Position numbers and translations under genes: made by a program. This document shows positions 6,920 through 16,639 of a DNA stretch of 64,000 nt, piece after piece. Source of the stretch: Pedobacter nototheniae (lineage in GTDB: Bacteria; Bacteroidota; Bacteroidia; Sphingobacteriales; Sphingobacteriaceae). Below the pieces are notes generated by a model. It did no database searches, had not been told where the DNA came from, and saw nothing but the letters and a program-made list of their open reading frames with translations. The DNA lies in assembly GCF_004335085.1 (NCBI RefSeq), contig NZ_RQRS01000012.1, positions 1 through 64,000 of the forward strand. Direction: 5' to 3'. The stretch's first letter is position 1. Each line of letters starts with the position of its first letter.

Positions 6920-9900
6920 ATGGCATTCGGAAGTTCGGCTCAAAAGGCGGTAAATGATTTAATACTCCCCCAGCGAATGGGTTGTGAGGTGTATATTGAT
7001 AATAAGAAAATATCCCCCATACTTAAACTCAATATAAAGCAGCACATTGGCAAGCATAATGAGCTTGTGATGCACTTTAAGCACGAAGTAATTCAGGAAG
7101 TTGGGTTGTTTGTGATAGAAGATGCCCAAACCCTGCTGGGCAGGCTTACCGAGGTTTCTATTTTTAATAGCAGTGATCCTAATGATCATCCGTTTCAAAA
7201 CAAATTTATTATTACAGAGGTAAAACTTGTTAACGATGGACTTGCCGAAGGGGTTTTGGAATTAAAAGGTCTTTCGCCTACCATTTTGCTTGATGGTGCC
7301 AAACATTTCGAAAGTTTTGCCACTCAAAACCTCGCTACCCTGGTAAATACCGTGTGCAAACCTATGGAAAGTATGCGCACCTACCTGATTAACACCTTAA
7401 AAGTTAACCCCGTTTTAGAGTATACTTCAAGGTATAACGAAACCGCATGGAATTACCTTAAAAGATTAGCAGATGCAACCGGGAGCTGGATTTATTGCAA
7501 TGGTATAGGTTTGGTATTCGGTGCCGCTAAAAATGAGGCTTCAATACCCTTAATTTATGGTAGCGATTGCACCAAAGTAAGCATGTCTTTACTCACCGTT
7601 CCGGTACAATCGGCGCTTTTCGATTATGATGCCAGTGACAACCTTGCCATGAAACAGAGTGCCAAGGATTATAACGGAAACATCGGTTCTACCGCTCAGG
7701 ATGCCTATAAAAGATCAGCAAGGTTGTATGGCAATGAAAGTGTGGTACCTATGCAAACCTTTCAGGCCAATCAGGAAATATTAACCGAAAAAGGGAAAGC
7801 TCTTGCAGCCTCAAAAGTGGCATCATCTTATTTAATGGAAGCCGAAACCAATAATTTTAGATTAGGCATTGGCACTTTGGTCGATTTTGAGTTTAAGCGG
7901 CAAGGAGAAAGCTCAGTCCACCCGCAAATGCGGATTGTTTATTCGGAGCACGATCTCCAGGCCAACGGCATGTACAGCAATCATTTCAAAGCGGTACCCG
8001 CGGGTGCAGAAACGCCACCTAAACTAGATTTTGAGCAACCGGTTACCTTCCCGATGCTTGCTAAAGTAGTTGCCAATACCGACCCACTAAACCAGGGCCG
8101 TGTTCAGGTTCAGTTTATGGGTTGGGTTCACGACCAGAAATCGCGTTACGAAAAACAAATTACCGATTGGATCAGGGTTTTAAGCCCTGATGCTGGAAGC
8201 AGTAACCTGGTTGGGCAAAACAGGGGCTTTGTATTCGTTCCTGAAATAAATGACCAGGTAATGGTCGATTTTGAAAACGGGAACCCCGACAGGCCGTTTG
8301 TTACAGGTTCTGCTTTTCATGGAAAAATAGCTGCTGGTGGTGGAGGTAAAAACCACCTTAAAACGATAATAACAAGAAGTGGCGCAAAAATACAACTGGA
8401 TGATACAGATAATAAAGGCAGTATTTACATAGAAGACCCTAGTGGAAATACTTGGTATATGGATGGGATTGGTAATATAGAAGTTAACGCTCCGAAAAAT
8501 ATTACGATTAACGCGGGGAATAATCTGGATGTTAATGTGAAAAATAACTTACAGTTTAATGTAGGGAATAAAGCGATGTTCAATGTTATTAAACAAATGC
8601 TTGTTACTACACCATTCCTAACTCAGCTAGTCTCCAAAATGTACCATACAATGGCTGGCAAGGCATTAATTAATTCTAATCAGGAAATTAAATTTGAAAG
8701 CCCGGATATTTATTTAGCAGGTCAAAAGAAATTGTTTTTGCATAGTGATGAAAATGCAACCATAAATTCTAAAGGTCTTGTAGAGATAAAAGGTAAAGAT
8801 GGAAATCATCATTCAAATAATCCTATAGCTTATGAAACCGTTAAACCAGAAATTACAGCTAAATGTATTGTGCATTTTAGGCCTAAAAAAGATTGGAAAG
8901 GCGATGGTTTTGGCTTTGATTGGATGAGACAAGGGGATACTAACTTGATTACTGGTTCTAATGTTGTATTTGGGGATACTAATTATGAGGACATTGTTGC
9001 TAAGCAATATACTAATGCAACCTTTACTGTATTAGAAACTGATGTAAATAAGTATAGTGGAAGTTTTAAAAAGGATGATATAATGTATAGCAGCCTGAAA
9101 AATGATTATAATATCCATATAATCCCTTGGAAAACTAAAAAAGATGCTACGGGCGCAGATTTAAAAGATGGGACAGGGGCTGTAATAAACGAAGAATATT
9201 ATTGTTCCTGGTTATCATTGTACCCCAGTAAAGAGAAAACAATAGATACTTTTGTTTCATTAGGCAATAAAAATGGTAATAACCCAATAGAAATTTCTAC
9301 AGGTTTCTCAAATACAAAAGCTACGCTTAGTTTGATTATAGATATTGAAGAAGAACCAGATGTATTGCGTTTCGAGGATAATATTCACTTCGTTATTAGC
9401 CCGAAAGAAATTAATGTTAGCGGAAAGGGAAAAGGAAAACATGCCTACATTGATCACATTACAATTGAATGTTTAGATGATTTTAGTTCTGACCAAACTT
9501 TAATTATTAATGCCATAAAAAAAGATAATGCAGGAATAGAACAAAAACTCCTGGCAGGAAAACTTAATATTTGGGCTAATCATGAATCCAATAGAAAAAA
9601 AGCTAAAGTTTTGTTAATTAATGTAATAACGCCAGAAATTGTGCCTACTAGAGGAAGAAGAACTGGAAATTTAATTGGGCAAAAAGAATTATTTGAGAAA
9701 TACTTGAGGCAAGCCTTAATAGAAACTGATGTATCTACAGAAATCATAGATGTATCAACAGATATTAATTTTCAACCTAGTGCAAAATATGTGAAAAATG
9801 ACCAGATAGCTGCATATTATTCAGGCAGTCCTACACCAACTGGTTTTACCAACTTAGAAGATTATTTATATAATCTTTTAAAAGCCCGGTTGAAGGCTGG

Positions 9901-10249
9901 AGATCCGGCCAGCGAGAATAAGTATGATGATTATTTTAAAGCAATTTATTTAGGGGAGAATGGAGGTTATGTTGATTCTGCTGGAGTAATACAAGGTTTA
10001 AATGGTTATTCATCAGGTAAATCGGTGGTTTTATTTCTAAGTAAAAATGATCAAACTGCTGCACATGAATTTTTACACTCTTTTAAATTACATCATTCAT
10101 TCACTAATAAAGAGGCGAACTCCGATGCACTGTTTACTTACGAATATAAAAAAACAGAAAACTTAATGGATTATTCACATCATATTCCTCAAGAACGCTA
10201 TTCTTTATGGCATTGGCAGTGGCTGAAAGCAAACAGTAGCATAATTTAA
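6920..10249 (+). CDS. vgrG: VgrG (TssI) spike with C-terminal metzincin-like protease effector extension
   Basis: A 1109-residue evolved VgrG. Residues 1-370 form the gp27-like base. About 374-465 is the gp5-like OB fold (FPMLAKVVANTDPLNQGRVQ, GFVFVPEINDQVMVDFENG, NPDRPFVTGS). Around 470-560 repeated short strands (APKNITINAGNNLDVNVKNN) form the spike needle. Ordinary VgrG proteins end near 600, but this one adds about 470 residues. The extension opens near 645 with a strand-rich domain (FRPKKDWKG, GFGFDWMRQGD) and ends in a zinc-protease signature: H1049-E-F-L-H1053-S-F-K-L-H-H1059 (HExxHxxxxxH), followed by NLMDY at 1081-1085 as Met-turn. A metzincin normally has Gly three residues after the second His, and here it is Lys. 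From about 8600 the DNA is more AT-rich than the spike part, which suggests a grafted module. Target unknown; the fold could also belong to a non-toxic surface protease. Confidence 0.85.
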   Translation: MAFGSSAQKAVNDLILPQRMGCEVYIDNKKISPILKLNIKQHIGKHNELVMHFKHEVIQEVGLFVIEDAQTLLGRLTEVSIFNSSDPNDHPFQNKFIITEVKLVNDGLAEGVLELKGLSPTILLDGAKHFESFATQNLATLVNTVCKPMESMRTYLINTLKVNPVLEYTSRYNETAWNYLKRLADATGSWIYCNGIGLVFGAAKNEASIPLIYGSDCTKVSMSLLTVPVQSALFDYDASDNLAMKQSAKDYNGNIGSTAQDAYKRSARLYGNESVVPMQTFQANQEILTEKGKALAASKVASSYLMEAETNNFRLGIGTLVDFEFKRQGESSVHPQMRIVYSEHDLQANGMYSNHFKAVPAGAETPPKLDFEQPVTFPMLAKVVANTDPLNQGRVQVQFMGWVHDQKSRYEKQITDWIRVLSPDAGSSNLVGQNRGFVFVPEINDQVMVDFENGNPDRPFVTGSAFHGKIAAGGGGKNHLKTIITRSGAKIQLDDTDNKGSIYIEDPSGNTWYMDGIGNIEVNAPKNITINAGNNLDVNVKNNLQFNVGNKAMFNVIKQMLVTTPFLTQLVSKMYHTMAGKALINSNQEIKFESPDIYLAGQKKLFLHSDENATINSKGLVEIKGKDGNHHSNNPIAYETVKPEITAKCIVHFRPKKDWKGDGFGFDWMRQGDTNLITGSNVVFGDTNYEDIVAKQYTNATFTVLETDVNKYSGSFKKDDIMYSSLKNDYNIHIIPWKTKKDATGADLKDGTGAVINEEYYCSWLSLYPSKEKTIDTFVSLGNKNGNNPIEISTGFSNTKATLSLIIDIEEEPDVLRFEDNIHFVISPKEINVSGKGKGKHAYIDHITIECLDDFSSDQTLIINAIKKDNAGIEQKLLAGKLNIWANHESNRKKAKVLLINVITPEIVPTRGRRTGNLIGQKELFEKYLRQALIETDVSTEIIDVSTDINFQPSAKYVKNDQIAAYYSGSPTPTGFTNLEDYLYNLLKARLKAGDPASENKYDDYFKAIYLGENGGYVDSAGVIQGLNGYSSGKSVVLFLSKNDQTAAHEFLHSFKLHHSFTNKEANSDALFTYEYKKTENLMDYSHHIPQERYSLWHWQWLKANSSII

Positions 10250-10260
10250 AAAATAACAGT

Positions 10261-10932
10261 ATGAAAACGATAATTAAACATTGCTTTCTAACTTGTATTA
10301 TTTTACTAAATATACAATGTAAAGCACAACAAAAAACATATAATTTAAACCATGATACACAAAAAAATATGATACCCGCAATTGATAAAAATTTTGAAAT
10401 ATTCGATTCTGAAAGATACAATAGGTTATTTAAAAAAAATCCTCATTACCAAAGCGAATTTTTAGCTGATGGTACCTATATCGAAATGACCGTTGCAAAT
10501 GCAGGTAAAAATTACTTAGAAACTGCACCTAATTCTTATTTAATGATATCAAAAGCATATTTTAATAATGGCAATATCAAAGCAAAAGGATTAGGATTTA
10601 ATGCTGATGGTTTCCAAAAAGGCATTTGGTATGAGTTTAATGAAAATGGCCAGCTAATTAAAGAAACGGACTACGATAAACACTACAAGTTCACTTTCGA
10701 GGATATCCTGAAATTTTGTGAACGAGAGCATATTGAAGTTAAGAAAGGACCCATTTTGCAAAGCACAGGTTTTCATACAGCGATTAGAAGAGGTTATTCA
10801 CTCTTAATGGAAAATGTTAGTTGGTGGGAAATAGATTGGTTGAAGAGATCAGATTTAATTGAAACTATAAAGTTAAATGGTAATACAGGTGTCGTGGTTG
10901 AAAAGAGAGAAAGAAGTTATATCAATAACTAA
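10261..10932 (+). CDS. Putative T6SS immunity protein 1 (YwqK/MORN-like exported protein)
   Basis: A 223-residue protein starting 11 nt after vgrG. The N terminus (MKTIIKHCFLTCIILLNIQC) is a signal peptide, and NIQC may be a relaxed lipobox, so it probably sits in the periplasm or outer membrane. The middle holds two short repeats of the MORN_2/YwqK type (AYFNNGNIKAKG, then GIWYEFNENGQLIKE), a pattern found in many antitoxin and immunity proteins. The last ~105 residues, with FEDILKFCEREHIEV and NVSWWEIDWLKRSD, are almost identical in the two genes that follow. Directly downstream of a VgrG-protease fusion, immunity is the natural role; inhibition itself is inferred. Confidence 0.65.
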   Translation: MKTIIKHCFLTCIILLNIQCKAQQKTYNLNHDTQKNMIPAIDKNFEIFDSERYNRLFKKNPHYQSEFLADGTYIEMTVANAGKNYLETAPNSYLMISKAYFNNGNIKAKGLGFNADGFQKGIWYEFNENGQLIKETDYDKHYKFTFEDILKFCEREHIEVKKGPILQSTGFHTAIRRGYSLLMENVSWWEIDWLKRSDLIETIKLNGNTGVVVEKRERSYINN

Positions 10933-11000
10933 TTTTTAAAATAAATGGTTAACGTTTTTAATAATAGCATGTGTTTAAAATACGCTTTAATTTATACCCA

Positions 11001-11651
11001 ATGATGAAAATAAATAAACATTGCCTATTATTTTGTGTCGTTTTACTAAATATTCAATGCATAGCTCAGGTTAGTATACATAAGATTATGATACCAGTGG
11101 TAGATAAGAAGTTTGAAAAATTTGATTCAGTTAAATATGAAAATAGAGTAAATAAAAACTCTTCTACATTAGAAGAGTTTTTATCAGATGGTACCTATGT
11201 AGAATTGGATACTGGAAATTATGGGAAAGGATATGTAGAAACCCCGCTAAACTCTTACTTTACTTTATCTAAAGGGTACTATAAAAATGGCAATATAAAA
11301 ATGAAAGGCTTAGTTTTTAATTGGTTTGCATTTCAAAAAGGTATTTGGTACGAGTTTAATGAGAATGGACAGCTGATTAAAGGAATGGACTATGATAAAT
11401 ACTATAAGTTCACTTTCGAAGATATTCTGAAATTTTGTGAACGAGAGCACATCGAAGTTAAGAAAGGACCTATTTTGCAAAGTACAGGTTTTCATACAGC
11501 GATTAGAAGGGGTTATTCACTCTTAATGGATAATGTTAGTTGGTGGGAAATAGATTGGTTGAAGAGATCAGATTTAATTGAAACTATAAAGTTAAATGGT
11601 AATACAGGTGTCGTGGTTGAAAAGAGAGAAAGAAGTTATATCAATAACTAA
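11001..11651 (+). CDS. Putative T6SS immunity protein 2
   Basis: Second member of the triplet, 216 residues from ATG 11001. An in-frame ATG at 10971 exists, but that extension is not conserved in frame with gene 3, whereas MMKINKHCLLFCVVLLNIQC is shared by both. Signal peptide, two MORN_2/YwqK-like repeats (GYYKNGNIKMKG and GIWYEFNENGQLIKG) and the near-invariant C-terminal block are present as in gene 1. The central segment around residues 35-105 differs strongly, for example VNKNSSTLEEFLSDGTYVEL against LFKKNPHYQSEFLADGTYIE in gene 1. That is the place to look for altered effector recognition. It may protect against a different protease variant than the one encoded here. Confidence 0.65.
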   Translation: MMKINKHCLLFCVVLLNIQCIAQVSIHKIMIPVVDKKFEKFDSVKYENRVNKNSSTLEEFLSDGTYVELDTGNYGKGYVETPLNSYFTLSKGYYKNGNIKMKGLVFNWFAFQKGIWYEFNENGQLIKGMDYDKYYKFTFEDILKFCEREHIEVKKGPILQSTGFHTAIRRGYSLLMDNVSWWEIDWLKRSDLIETIKLNGNTGVVVEKRERSYINN

Positions 11652-11720
11652 TTTTTAAAATAAATGGTTAACGTTTTTAATAATAGCATGTATGTAAAAT
11701 ACGCTTTAATTTATAACCCA

Positions 11721-12371
11721 ATGATGAAAATCAATAAACATTGCCTATTATTTTGTGTCGTTTTACTAAATATTCAATGCATAGCTCAGGATAGATCAAA
11801 AAAATTTATGATACCAGTAGTAGATAAGAAGTTTGAAATATTCGATTCTGAAAAATACAATAGATTATTAAAACTTAACCCTGATTACCCAAGTGAGTTT
11901 TTAAATGATGGAACCTATATCGAAATAATAAAATCAAAATCTGGAAATGCTTATTTTGAAACACCTTCTAATTCTTACTTTAAAATAGTAAAAGGATATT
12001 TTAAAAATAATAAAATTGAGGGTAAGGGGTTGGTTTTTAATGCTGGCGATTTCAGAAAAGGCATTTGGTATGAATTTAATGAGAATGGGCAGCTAATTAA
12101 AGAAACGAACTACGATAAATATTATAAGTTCACTTTTGAAGATATATTGAAATTTTGTGAACGAGAGCACATCGAAGTTAAGAAAGGACCTATTTTGCAA
12201 AGTACAGGTTTTCATACAGCGATTAGAAGAGGTTATTCACTCTTAATGGATAATGTTAGTTGGTGGGAAATAGATTGGTTAAAAAGATCAGATGTAATTG
12301 AAACTATAAAGTTAAATGGTAATACAGGTGTCGTGGTTGAAAAGATAGAAAGAGGCTATATCAATAATTAA
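11721..12371 (+). CDS. Putative T6SS immunity protein 3
   Basis: Third copy, 216 residues from ATG 11721 (MMKINKHC...), chosen because it matches gene 2. A longer frame from 11664 would read through what is plainly the duplicated intergenic spacer. Same layout: signal peptide ending LLNIQC, variable centre (YNRLLKLNPDYPSEFL, SKSGNAYFETPSN), GIWYEFNENGQLIKE repeat, conserved C terminus with small changes (RSDVIE, EKIERGYINN). The DNA after its stop diverges from that after genes 1 and 2, marking the end of the amplified block. The DUF4280 gene follows 65 bp later. Confidence 0.65.
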   Translation: MMKINKHCLLFCVVLLNIQCIAQDRSKKFMIPVVDKKFEIFDSEKYNRLLKLNPDYPSEFLNDGTYIEIIKSKSGNAYFETPSNSYFKIVKGYFKNNKIEGKGLVFNAGDFRKGIWYEFNENGQLIKETNYDKYYKFTFEDILKFCEREHIEVKKGPILQSTGFHTAIRRGYSLLMDNVSWWEIDWLKRSDVIETIKLNGNTGVVVEKIERGYINN

Positions 12372-12436
12372 TATTTTCTATCAGATTAGTTATTAGACAG
12401 CCATTTGAAAAAACAATTTAATAGAAATATAAAACG

Positions 12437-12775
12437 ATGCCTCAAAAAATAACTGAAACGGCCTTACTACTATGTGATAAAGGTGTAAAAACTAGTCAGC
12501 TAAAAGTAACAAGTCAAAATTTCTCAAAAGCAGATAATAAACTTGTAGCAACAGAAAATGATAAAAATGCGGAGATAAATATTCCAAATTTTGGCATTTG
12601 TAGTGTAACTCGAGGTAAGTGTTTGCCTAATATTACTAAGTGGGAAAATCCAACAGAAAAGGACAACATAAATAACCTTAAAATATTGACAGAAAATTCA
12701 AGCTGTCAATGTAGTATTGGTGGTAAAATAGTTATACAAGATAAGGGGCACGAGGAGAAACATAATGCAGAGTAA
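12437..12775 (+). CDS. DUF4280 PAAR-like T6SS tip protein
   Basis: A 112-residue protein without signal peptide. The DUF4280 (PAAR-like) signs are FGICSVTRGKCLPNITKW in the centre, then LTENSSCQCSIGGKIVIQDKGH near the C terminus split over positions ~90-107, with paired cysteines (Cys-x-Cys before S-I-GG) that may bind metal. DUF4280 proteins often replace classic PAAR proteins as the sharpened cap on VgrG in Bacteroidota. Its place at the end of the vgrG-immunity group completes a tube-spike-tip cargo set. Being last after the immunity genes, it may also be the adaptor for effector loading. Confidence 0.75.
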   Translation: MPQKITETALLLCDKGVKTSQLKVTSQNFSKADNKLVATENDKNAEINIPNFGICSVTRGKCLPNITKWENPTEKDNINNLKILTENSSCQCSIGGKIVIQDKGHEEKHNAE

Positions 12776-12921
12776 GGTGTCTTAACTAATTTATTATAAT
12801 CTGCTAATTTTTTATCCAAAACAATCTGTTTTTTCGTCCACAATCTTTTAACTTTTCAACAAAATCTTTATACAACCATTAAACCTGTTATCTTTATGGC
12901 TTTTGTAAATTAATTTCAGTT

Positions 12922-15534
12922 TTGGCTAAAGACACGAATAAAGAAACCCCATTAATGCAACAATATAATGCTATTAAGGCAAAGTATCCTGGTGCATTAT
13001 TATTATTTAGAGTAGGTGATTTTTATGAAACCTTTGGCGAAGATGCCGTTAAAACATCCCAGATTTTAGGCATTGTATTAACCAGAAGAGGAACCGGACC
13101 TAACGGGGGCGCTCTTGAGCTTGCAGGCTTTCCTCATCATTCGTTAGATAACTATTTATCAAAACTAGTTAGAGCAGGGCAAAGGGTTGCTATTTGCGAT
13201 CAGTTAGAAGATCCAAAAGCAACCAAAACCATTGTAAAACGCGGTGTAACCGAATTGGTAACGCCAGGTGTGGCTTACGGTGATAATATTGTAAATCAAA
13301 AATCAAACAATTATTTAGCAGCTGTTTATTTCGATAAAACGCAAATAGGCGTTTCTTTTTTAGATATTTCTACAGGCGAATTTTTAATCGCTCAAGGCAA
13401 TAGTGATTATATTGATAAACTTTTGCAAGGTTTCAAACCATCAGAAGTTATATTTCAAAAATCTAAACGCCAGGTTTTTACGGAGCAGTTTGGAGATCGC
13501 TTTTATACTTTTGGATTAGATGAATGGCCTTTTACTTCCGATTACGGAAATGAAACGCTAACCAAACATTTTGATGTTGCCTCACTTAAGGGCTTTGGTA
13601 TTGATCGTTTGCAAAGTGGTATTGTAGCTGCTGGCGTGGTGTTACATTATTTAGGTGAAACCGAACACCGTAACCTACAGCATATTACCTCGATTAGCCG
13701 TATAGAAGAGGATAAATACATGTGGTTGGATCGTTTTACAATTCGCAACCTGGAGTTGGTAAACTCAGCAAACGATAACGCGGTTACCTTGTTCGATATT
13801 TTGGATCATACTTCTACGCCGATGGGTGCTCGTTTACTTCAAAAATGGATTATTATGCCTTTGAAGGAACTTAAACCTATTGAAGAACGCTTAGGAATGG
13901 TTGATTTTTTTGTGAAACATGACGAACTTCAGCAAGAATTTTTATCCCATATTAAGCAAATTGGTGATTTAGAAAGACTAATTTCTAAAGTTGGTTTGCA
14001 ACGTGTTGGACCAAGGGAATTAACACAGCTTAAAAGAGCTTTAACACACATTGAAGCAGTTAAAAACTTAGGCGCAGCATCTAAAAATCCTTTTCTTATT
14101 AAGCTAGCCGATCAGTTAAATCCATGTATCGCCATTCGCGAAAAGATAGAAAGAGAATTACAGCCAGATCCTCCTGCTTTATTAATTAAAGGAAATGTTA
14201 TTGCTGATGGTATTGATGAAGATTTAGATCGTTTGCGTAAAATCGCATTCGGTGGTAAAGATTATTTAGTGCAAATTCAGAAACGCGAAGCGGAAGCTAC
14301 TGGAATTCCCTCATTAAAAATAGCCTTTAATAATGTGTTCGGTTATTACCTGGAAGTAACTCATACCCATAAAGATAAGGTGCCCGAAGGTTGGATTCGT
14401 AAACAAACTTTGGTTAATGCAGAGCGATATATTACACCTGAACTTAAAGAATACGAAGATCAGATTTTAGGTGCTGAAGAAAAAATACAGCAAATAGAAA
14501 TTCGCTTGTATAACGATTTGATGTACCAAACAGCAGGTTATATTAAACCAATACAACTGAATTCTTTTTTAATTGCACAATTAGATTGCCTGCTTTGTTT
14601 TGCAAATCTCGCAGTTAAAAATCATTATTCTAAGCCTAAAATGAGCGCAACTAAAGTGCTTGATATTAAAGGTGGTCGCCATCCGGTAATTGAAAAACAA
14701 TTGCCTGTAGGCCAAGAATATATTACCAATGATGTTTATCTGGATACAGAAAGTCAGCAGATTATTATGATTACTGGCCCCAACATGGCAGGTAAGTCGG
14801 CAATTTTAAGGCAAACTGCTTTAATCGTGCTGATGTCACAAATGGGTTGTTTTGTCCCCGCAAAGGAAGCTGAAGTTGGTTTGGTTGATAAGATTTTTAC
14901 CCGCGTAGGTGCTTCTGATAATATTTCTTCAGGAGAAAGTACTTTTATGGTCGAAATGAATGAAACGGCCAGTATTTTGAATAACATTTCTGATGATAGC
15001 TTAATTCTTTTAGACGAAATAGGTCGTGGTACAAGTACTTACGATGGTATTTCAATTGCCTGGGCTATCGCTGAATTTTTGCATCAACATCCAACTTCTA
15101 GACCTAAAACTTTATTTGCTACGCATTATCACGAATTAAATGAGTTGGCGAATACAATGCCACGCATTAAGAATTTTAATGTATCTGTAAAGGAAATGAC
15201 TAATAAAGTGATCTTTTTAAGGAAGCTAATTCCTGGAGGTAGCGAGCATAGTTTTGGTATTCATGTAGCTAAAATGGCTGGTATGCCACCAAAATTAATT
15301 CAACGTGCCAATGAGATTTTAAAGAAATTGGAAATTGATAGAACTGAAGGACAGAGTATTAAGGATAGTATTAAGAAGGTTCAAAATCAAGCTTACCAAT
15401 TGCAAATGTTCGCTGTAGATGACCCAGTATTGATTAAAATTCGCGATACACTCAATAATTTAGATGTAAATGCGTTAACACCAGTAGAAGCATTATTAAA
15501 ACTAGACGAAATTCAAAGATTGATAAAAAATTAG
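12922..15534 (+). CDS. mutS: DNA mismatch repair protein MutS
   Basis: An 870-residue MutS, which recognises mismatches as a dimer and recruits MutL. Order of parts: mismatch-binding domain with the [11 protein letters not shown] motif near residue 32 (Phe-x-Glu wedge), connector, lever and clamp domains, then the ATPase with Walker A GPNMAGKS at 619-626, ESTFMVEM, the [14 protein letters not shown]alker B/signature region and [10 protein letters not shown]. Length is typical. The start is TTG (12922). It directly follows the T6SS island without overlap, and upstream there is no clear promoter box beyond a near match (tatcttta) at 12889. Confidence 0.97.
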   Translation: MAKDTNKETPLMQQYNAIKAKYPGALLLFRVGDFYETFGEDAVKTSQILGIVLTRRGTGPNGGALELAGFPHHSLDNYLSKLVRAGQRVAICDQLEDPKATKTIVKRGVTELVTPGVAYGDNIVNQKSNNYLAAVYFDKTQIGVSFLDISTGEFLIAQGNSDYIDKLLQGFKPSEVIFQKSKRQVFTEQFGDRFYTFGLDEWPFTSDYGNETLTKHFDVASLKGFGIDRLQSGIVAAGVVLHYLGETEHRNLQHITSISRIEEDKYMWLDRFTIRNLELVNSANDNAVTLFDILDHTSTPMGARLLQKWIIMPLKELKPIEERLGMVDFFVKHDELQQEFLSHIKQIGDLERLISKVGLQRVGPRELTQLKRALTHIEAVKNLGAASKNPFLIKLADQLNPCIAIREKIERELQPDPPALLIKGNVIADGIDEDLDRLRKIAFGGKDYLVQIQKREAEATGIPSLKIAFNNVFGYYLEVTHTHKDKVPEGWIRKQTLVNAERYITPELKEYEDQILGAEEKIQQIEIRLYNDLMYQTAGYIKPIQLNSFLIAQLDCLLCFANLAVKNHYSKPKMSATKVLDIKGGRHPVIEKQLPVGQEYITNDVYLDTESQQIIMITGPNMAGKSAILRQTALIVLMSQMGCFVPAKEAEVGLVDKIFTRVGASDNISSGESTFMVEMNETASILNNISDDSLILLDEIGRGTSTYDGISIAWAIAEFLHQHPTSRPKTLFATHYHELNELANTMPRIKNFNVSVKEMTNKVIFLRKLIPGGSEHSFGIHVAKMAGMPPKLIQRANEILKKLEIDRTEGQSIKDSIKKVQNQAYQLQMFAVDDPVLIKIRDTLNNLDVNALTPVEALLKLDEIQRLIKN

Positions 15535-15586
15535 AAAGGCAAATAGCGGAGCACTTTACTATTGCTGCCATAACTTATTTCAGAAA

Positions 15587-16108
15587 ATGCAGATAACTTT
15601 AAGCCCTAAACCTTTTACTTTTAAGCACGGTCCTTACATTTTTCTGATTTTGGCTGTGATTTTTCTATCATCTTGCGGATCAAGGAAGTATACAGTTAAA
15701 AGTGATACAAAAGCATCAAAGGCAGCTGATGCCATGTCTAACCTAAAAAGCAAACAACTTTATCGTTTCATTACCGATTGGACAGGGGTTAGGTATCGTT
15801 TGGGTGGTTTAGATAAAAATGGAATAGACTGTTCTGGCTTTGCCTTATTACTTGAAAAAGAAATTTATGGCAAAACATTACCTCGCATTTCTCGCGATCA
15901 AGCCAATGTAATTCGATCAAAAAGTGCTAGCAGCTTACAAGAAGGAGATTTAATCTTTTTCTCTTTCGGCGGAAACACAGTAGATCATGTAGGGGTTTAT
16001 TTAAATAATGGTTTTTTTGTACATGCCTCTACCACAAGAGGCGTAATTGTTGATGATTTAACTTTACCTGCCTATCAAAAAGCAATGGTGAAATCGGGTT
16101 CTCTTTAA
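15587..16108 (+). CDS. NlpC/P60 cell-wall peptidase lipoprotein
   Basis: A 173-residue C40-family endopeptidase that cuts peptide stems of peptidoglycan. A hydrophobic stretch ends in the lipobox FLSSC near residue 30, so it is anchored as a lipoprotein, presumably in the outer membrane facing the periplasm. The NlpC/P60 core starts at WTGVRYRLGG. The catalytic Cys is in GIDCSGF, His in VDHVGVYLN, and the third polar residue is His in FVHAST. It lies 50 bp after mutS. The TlpA gene starts seven bases after its stop, so these two are probably co-transcribed. Confidence 0.9.
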   Translation: MQITLSPKPFTFKHGPYIFLILAVIFLSSCGSRKYTVKSDTKASKAADAMSNLKSKQLYRFITDWTGVRYRLGGLDKNGIDCSGFALLLEKEIYGKTLPRISRDQANVIRSKSASSLQEGDLIFFSFGGNTVDHVGVYLNNGFFVHASTTRGVIVDDLTLPAYQKAMVKSGSL

Positions 16109-16115
16109 TTAGATT

Positions 16116-16595
16116 ATGAAACTAATTTATATACTAGTCTTAACTGCAATATTTTATACCTCAAGTGCTCAAGTTAAACTACTAACTATAGATGAATTAA
16201 ATCATCGAATCGAAAATGGAAAAGATACTACTTATGTAGTTAACTTTTGGGCTACCTGGTGTGCACCATGCGTTGCAGAACTTCCTAATTTTGAAAAATT
16301 ACGTTTAGTTAATATGAATGAACCAGTAAAAGTTTTGCTGGTAAGTTTAGATTTCAAATCGAAATTGAGTAAAGCAGTTATACCTTTTGTTGAAGCGAAT
16401 AAACTTCAATCGGAAGTTTTTCTATTAAATGAGTCGAATCAGCAAGAATACATTCAGCGAATAGATAAAAAATGGAGTGGCGGTATTCCAGCAACATTAT
16501 TTGTCTATAAAAAGAAGAGGCAATTTTTCGAAAAGGAATTTTCTGAAGAAGAGTTAAAGAATACTTTATTAGCCATAAAACGAGAAAAGGAATAA
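16116..16595 (+). CDS. TlpA-like periplasmic thioredoxin-fold protein
   Basis: A 159-residue thioredoxin-fold oxidoreductase of the TlpA/ResA group. MKLIYILVLTAIFYTSSAQ is a signal peptide. The redox centre is FWATWCAPCVAELP (WCxPC, residues ~46-50), and the cis-proline loop is GGIPATLF. It would reduce disulfides or carry electrons in the periplasm. Seven bases separate it from the NlpC/P60 gene upstream. Its size is that of a single thioredoxin domain with no N-terminal extension. The substrate is unknown. Confidence 0.85.
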   Translation: MKLIYILVLTAIFYTSSAQVKLLTIDELNHRIENGKDTTYVVNFWATWCAPCVAELPNFEKLRLVNMNEPVKVLLVSLDFKSKLSKAVIPFVEANKLQSEVFLLNESNQQEYIQRIDKKWSGGIPATLFVYKKKRQFFEKEFSEEELKNTLLAIKREKE

Positions 16596-16639
16596 TTGCT
16601 TATTCCTTTTCTTATGATTCTCATGCTTAATTAATCATT

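Larger units (their letters stand above)
10620..12371 (+). repeat. Tandem gene triplication with a ~720-bp period
   Basis: The 3' halves of the three genes (10620-10932, 11340-11651, 12060-12371) are nearly identical at DNA level. So are the spacers plus signal-peptide regions at 10933-11070 and 11652-11790. Starts 11001 and 11721 are exactly 720 bp apart. The middle parts (residues ~35-110) are far more different. This is a mosaic of conserved and diversified blocks, consistent with unequal crossing-over or gene conversion. Confidence 0.9.

Noticed and set aside
10134..10421. Minus-strand frame across the end of vgrG and first immunity gene
   Set aside because: It overlaps two well-supported genes and shows only AT-rich hydrophobic noise.
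10971..11000. Early ATG for immunity gene 2, and ATG 11664 for gene 3
   Set aside because: The extensions lie in duplicated spacer DNA and are out of frame relative to each other; only the later MMKINKHC start is common.
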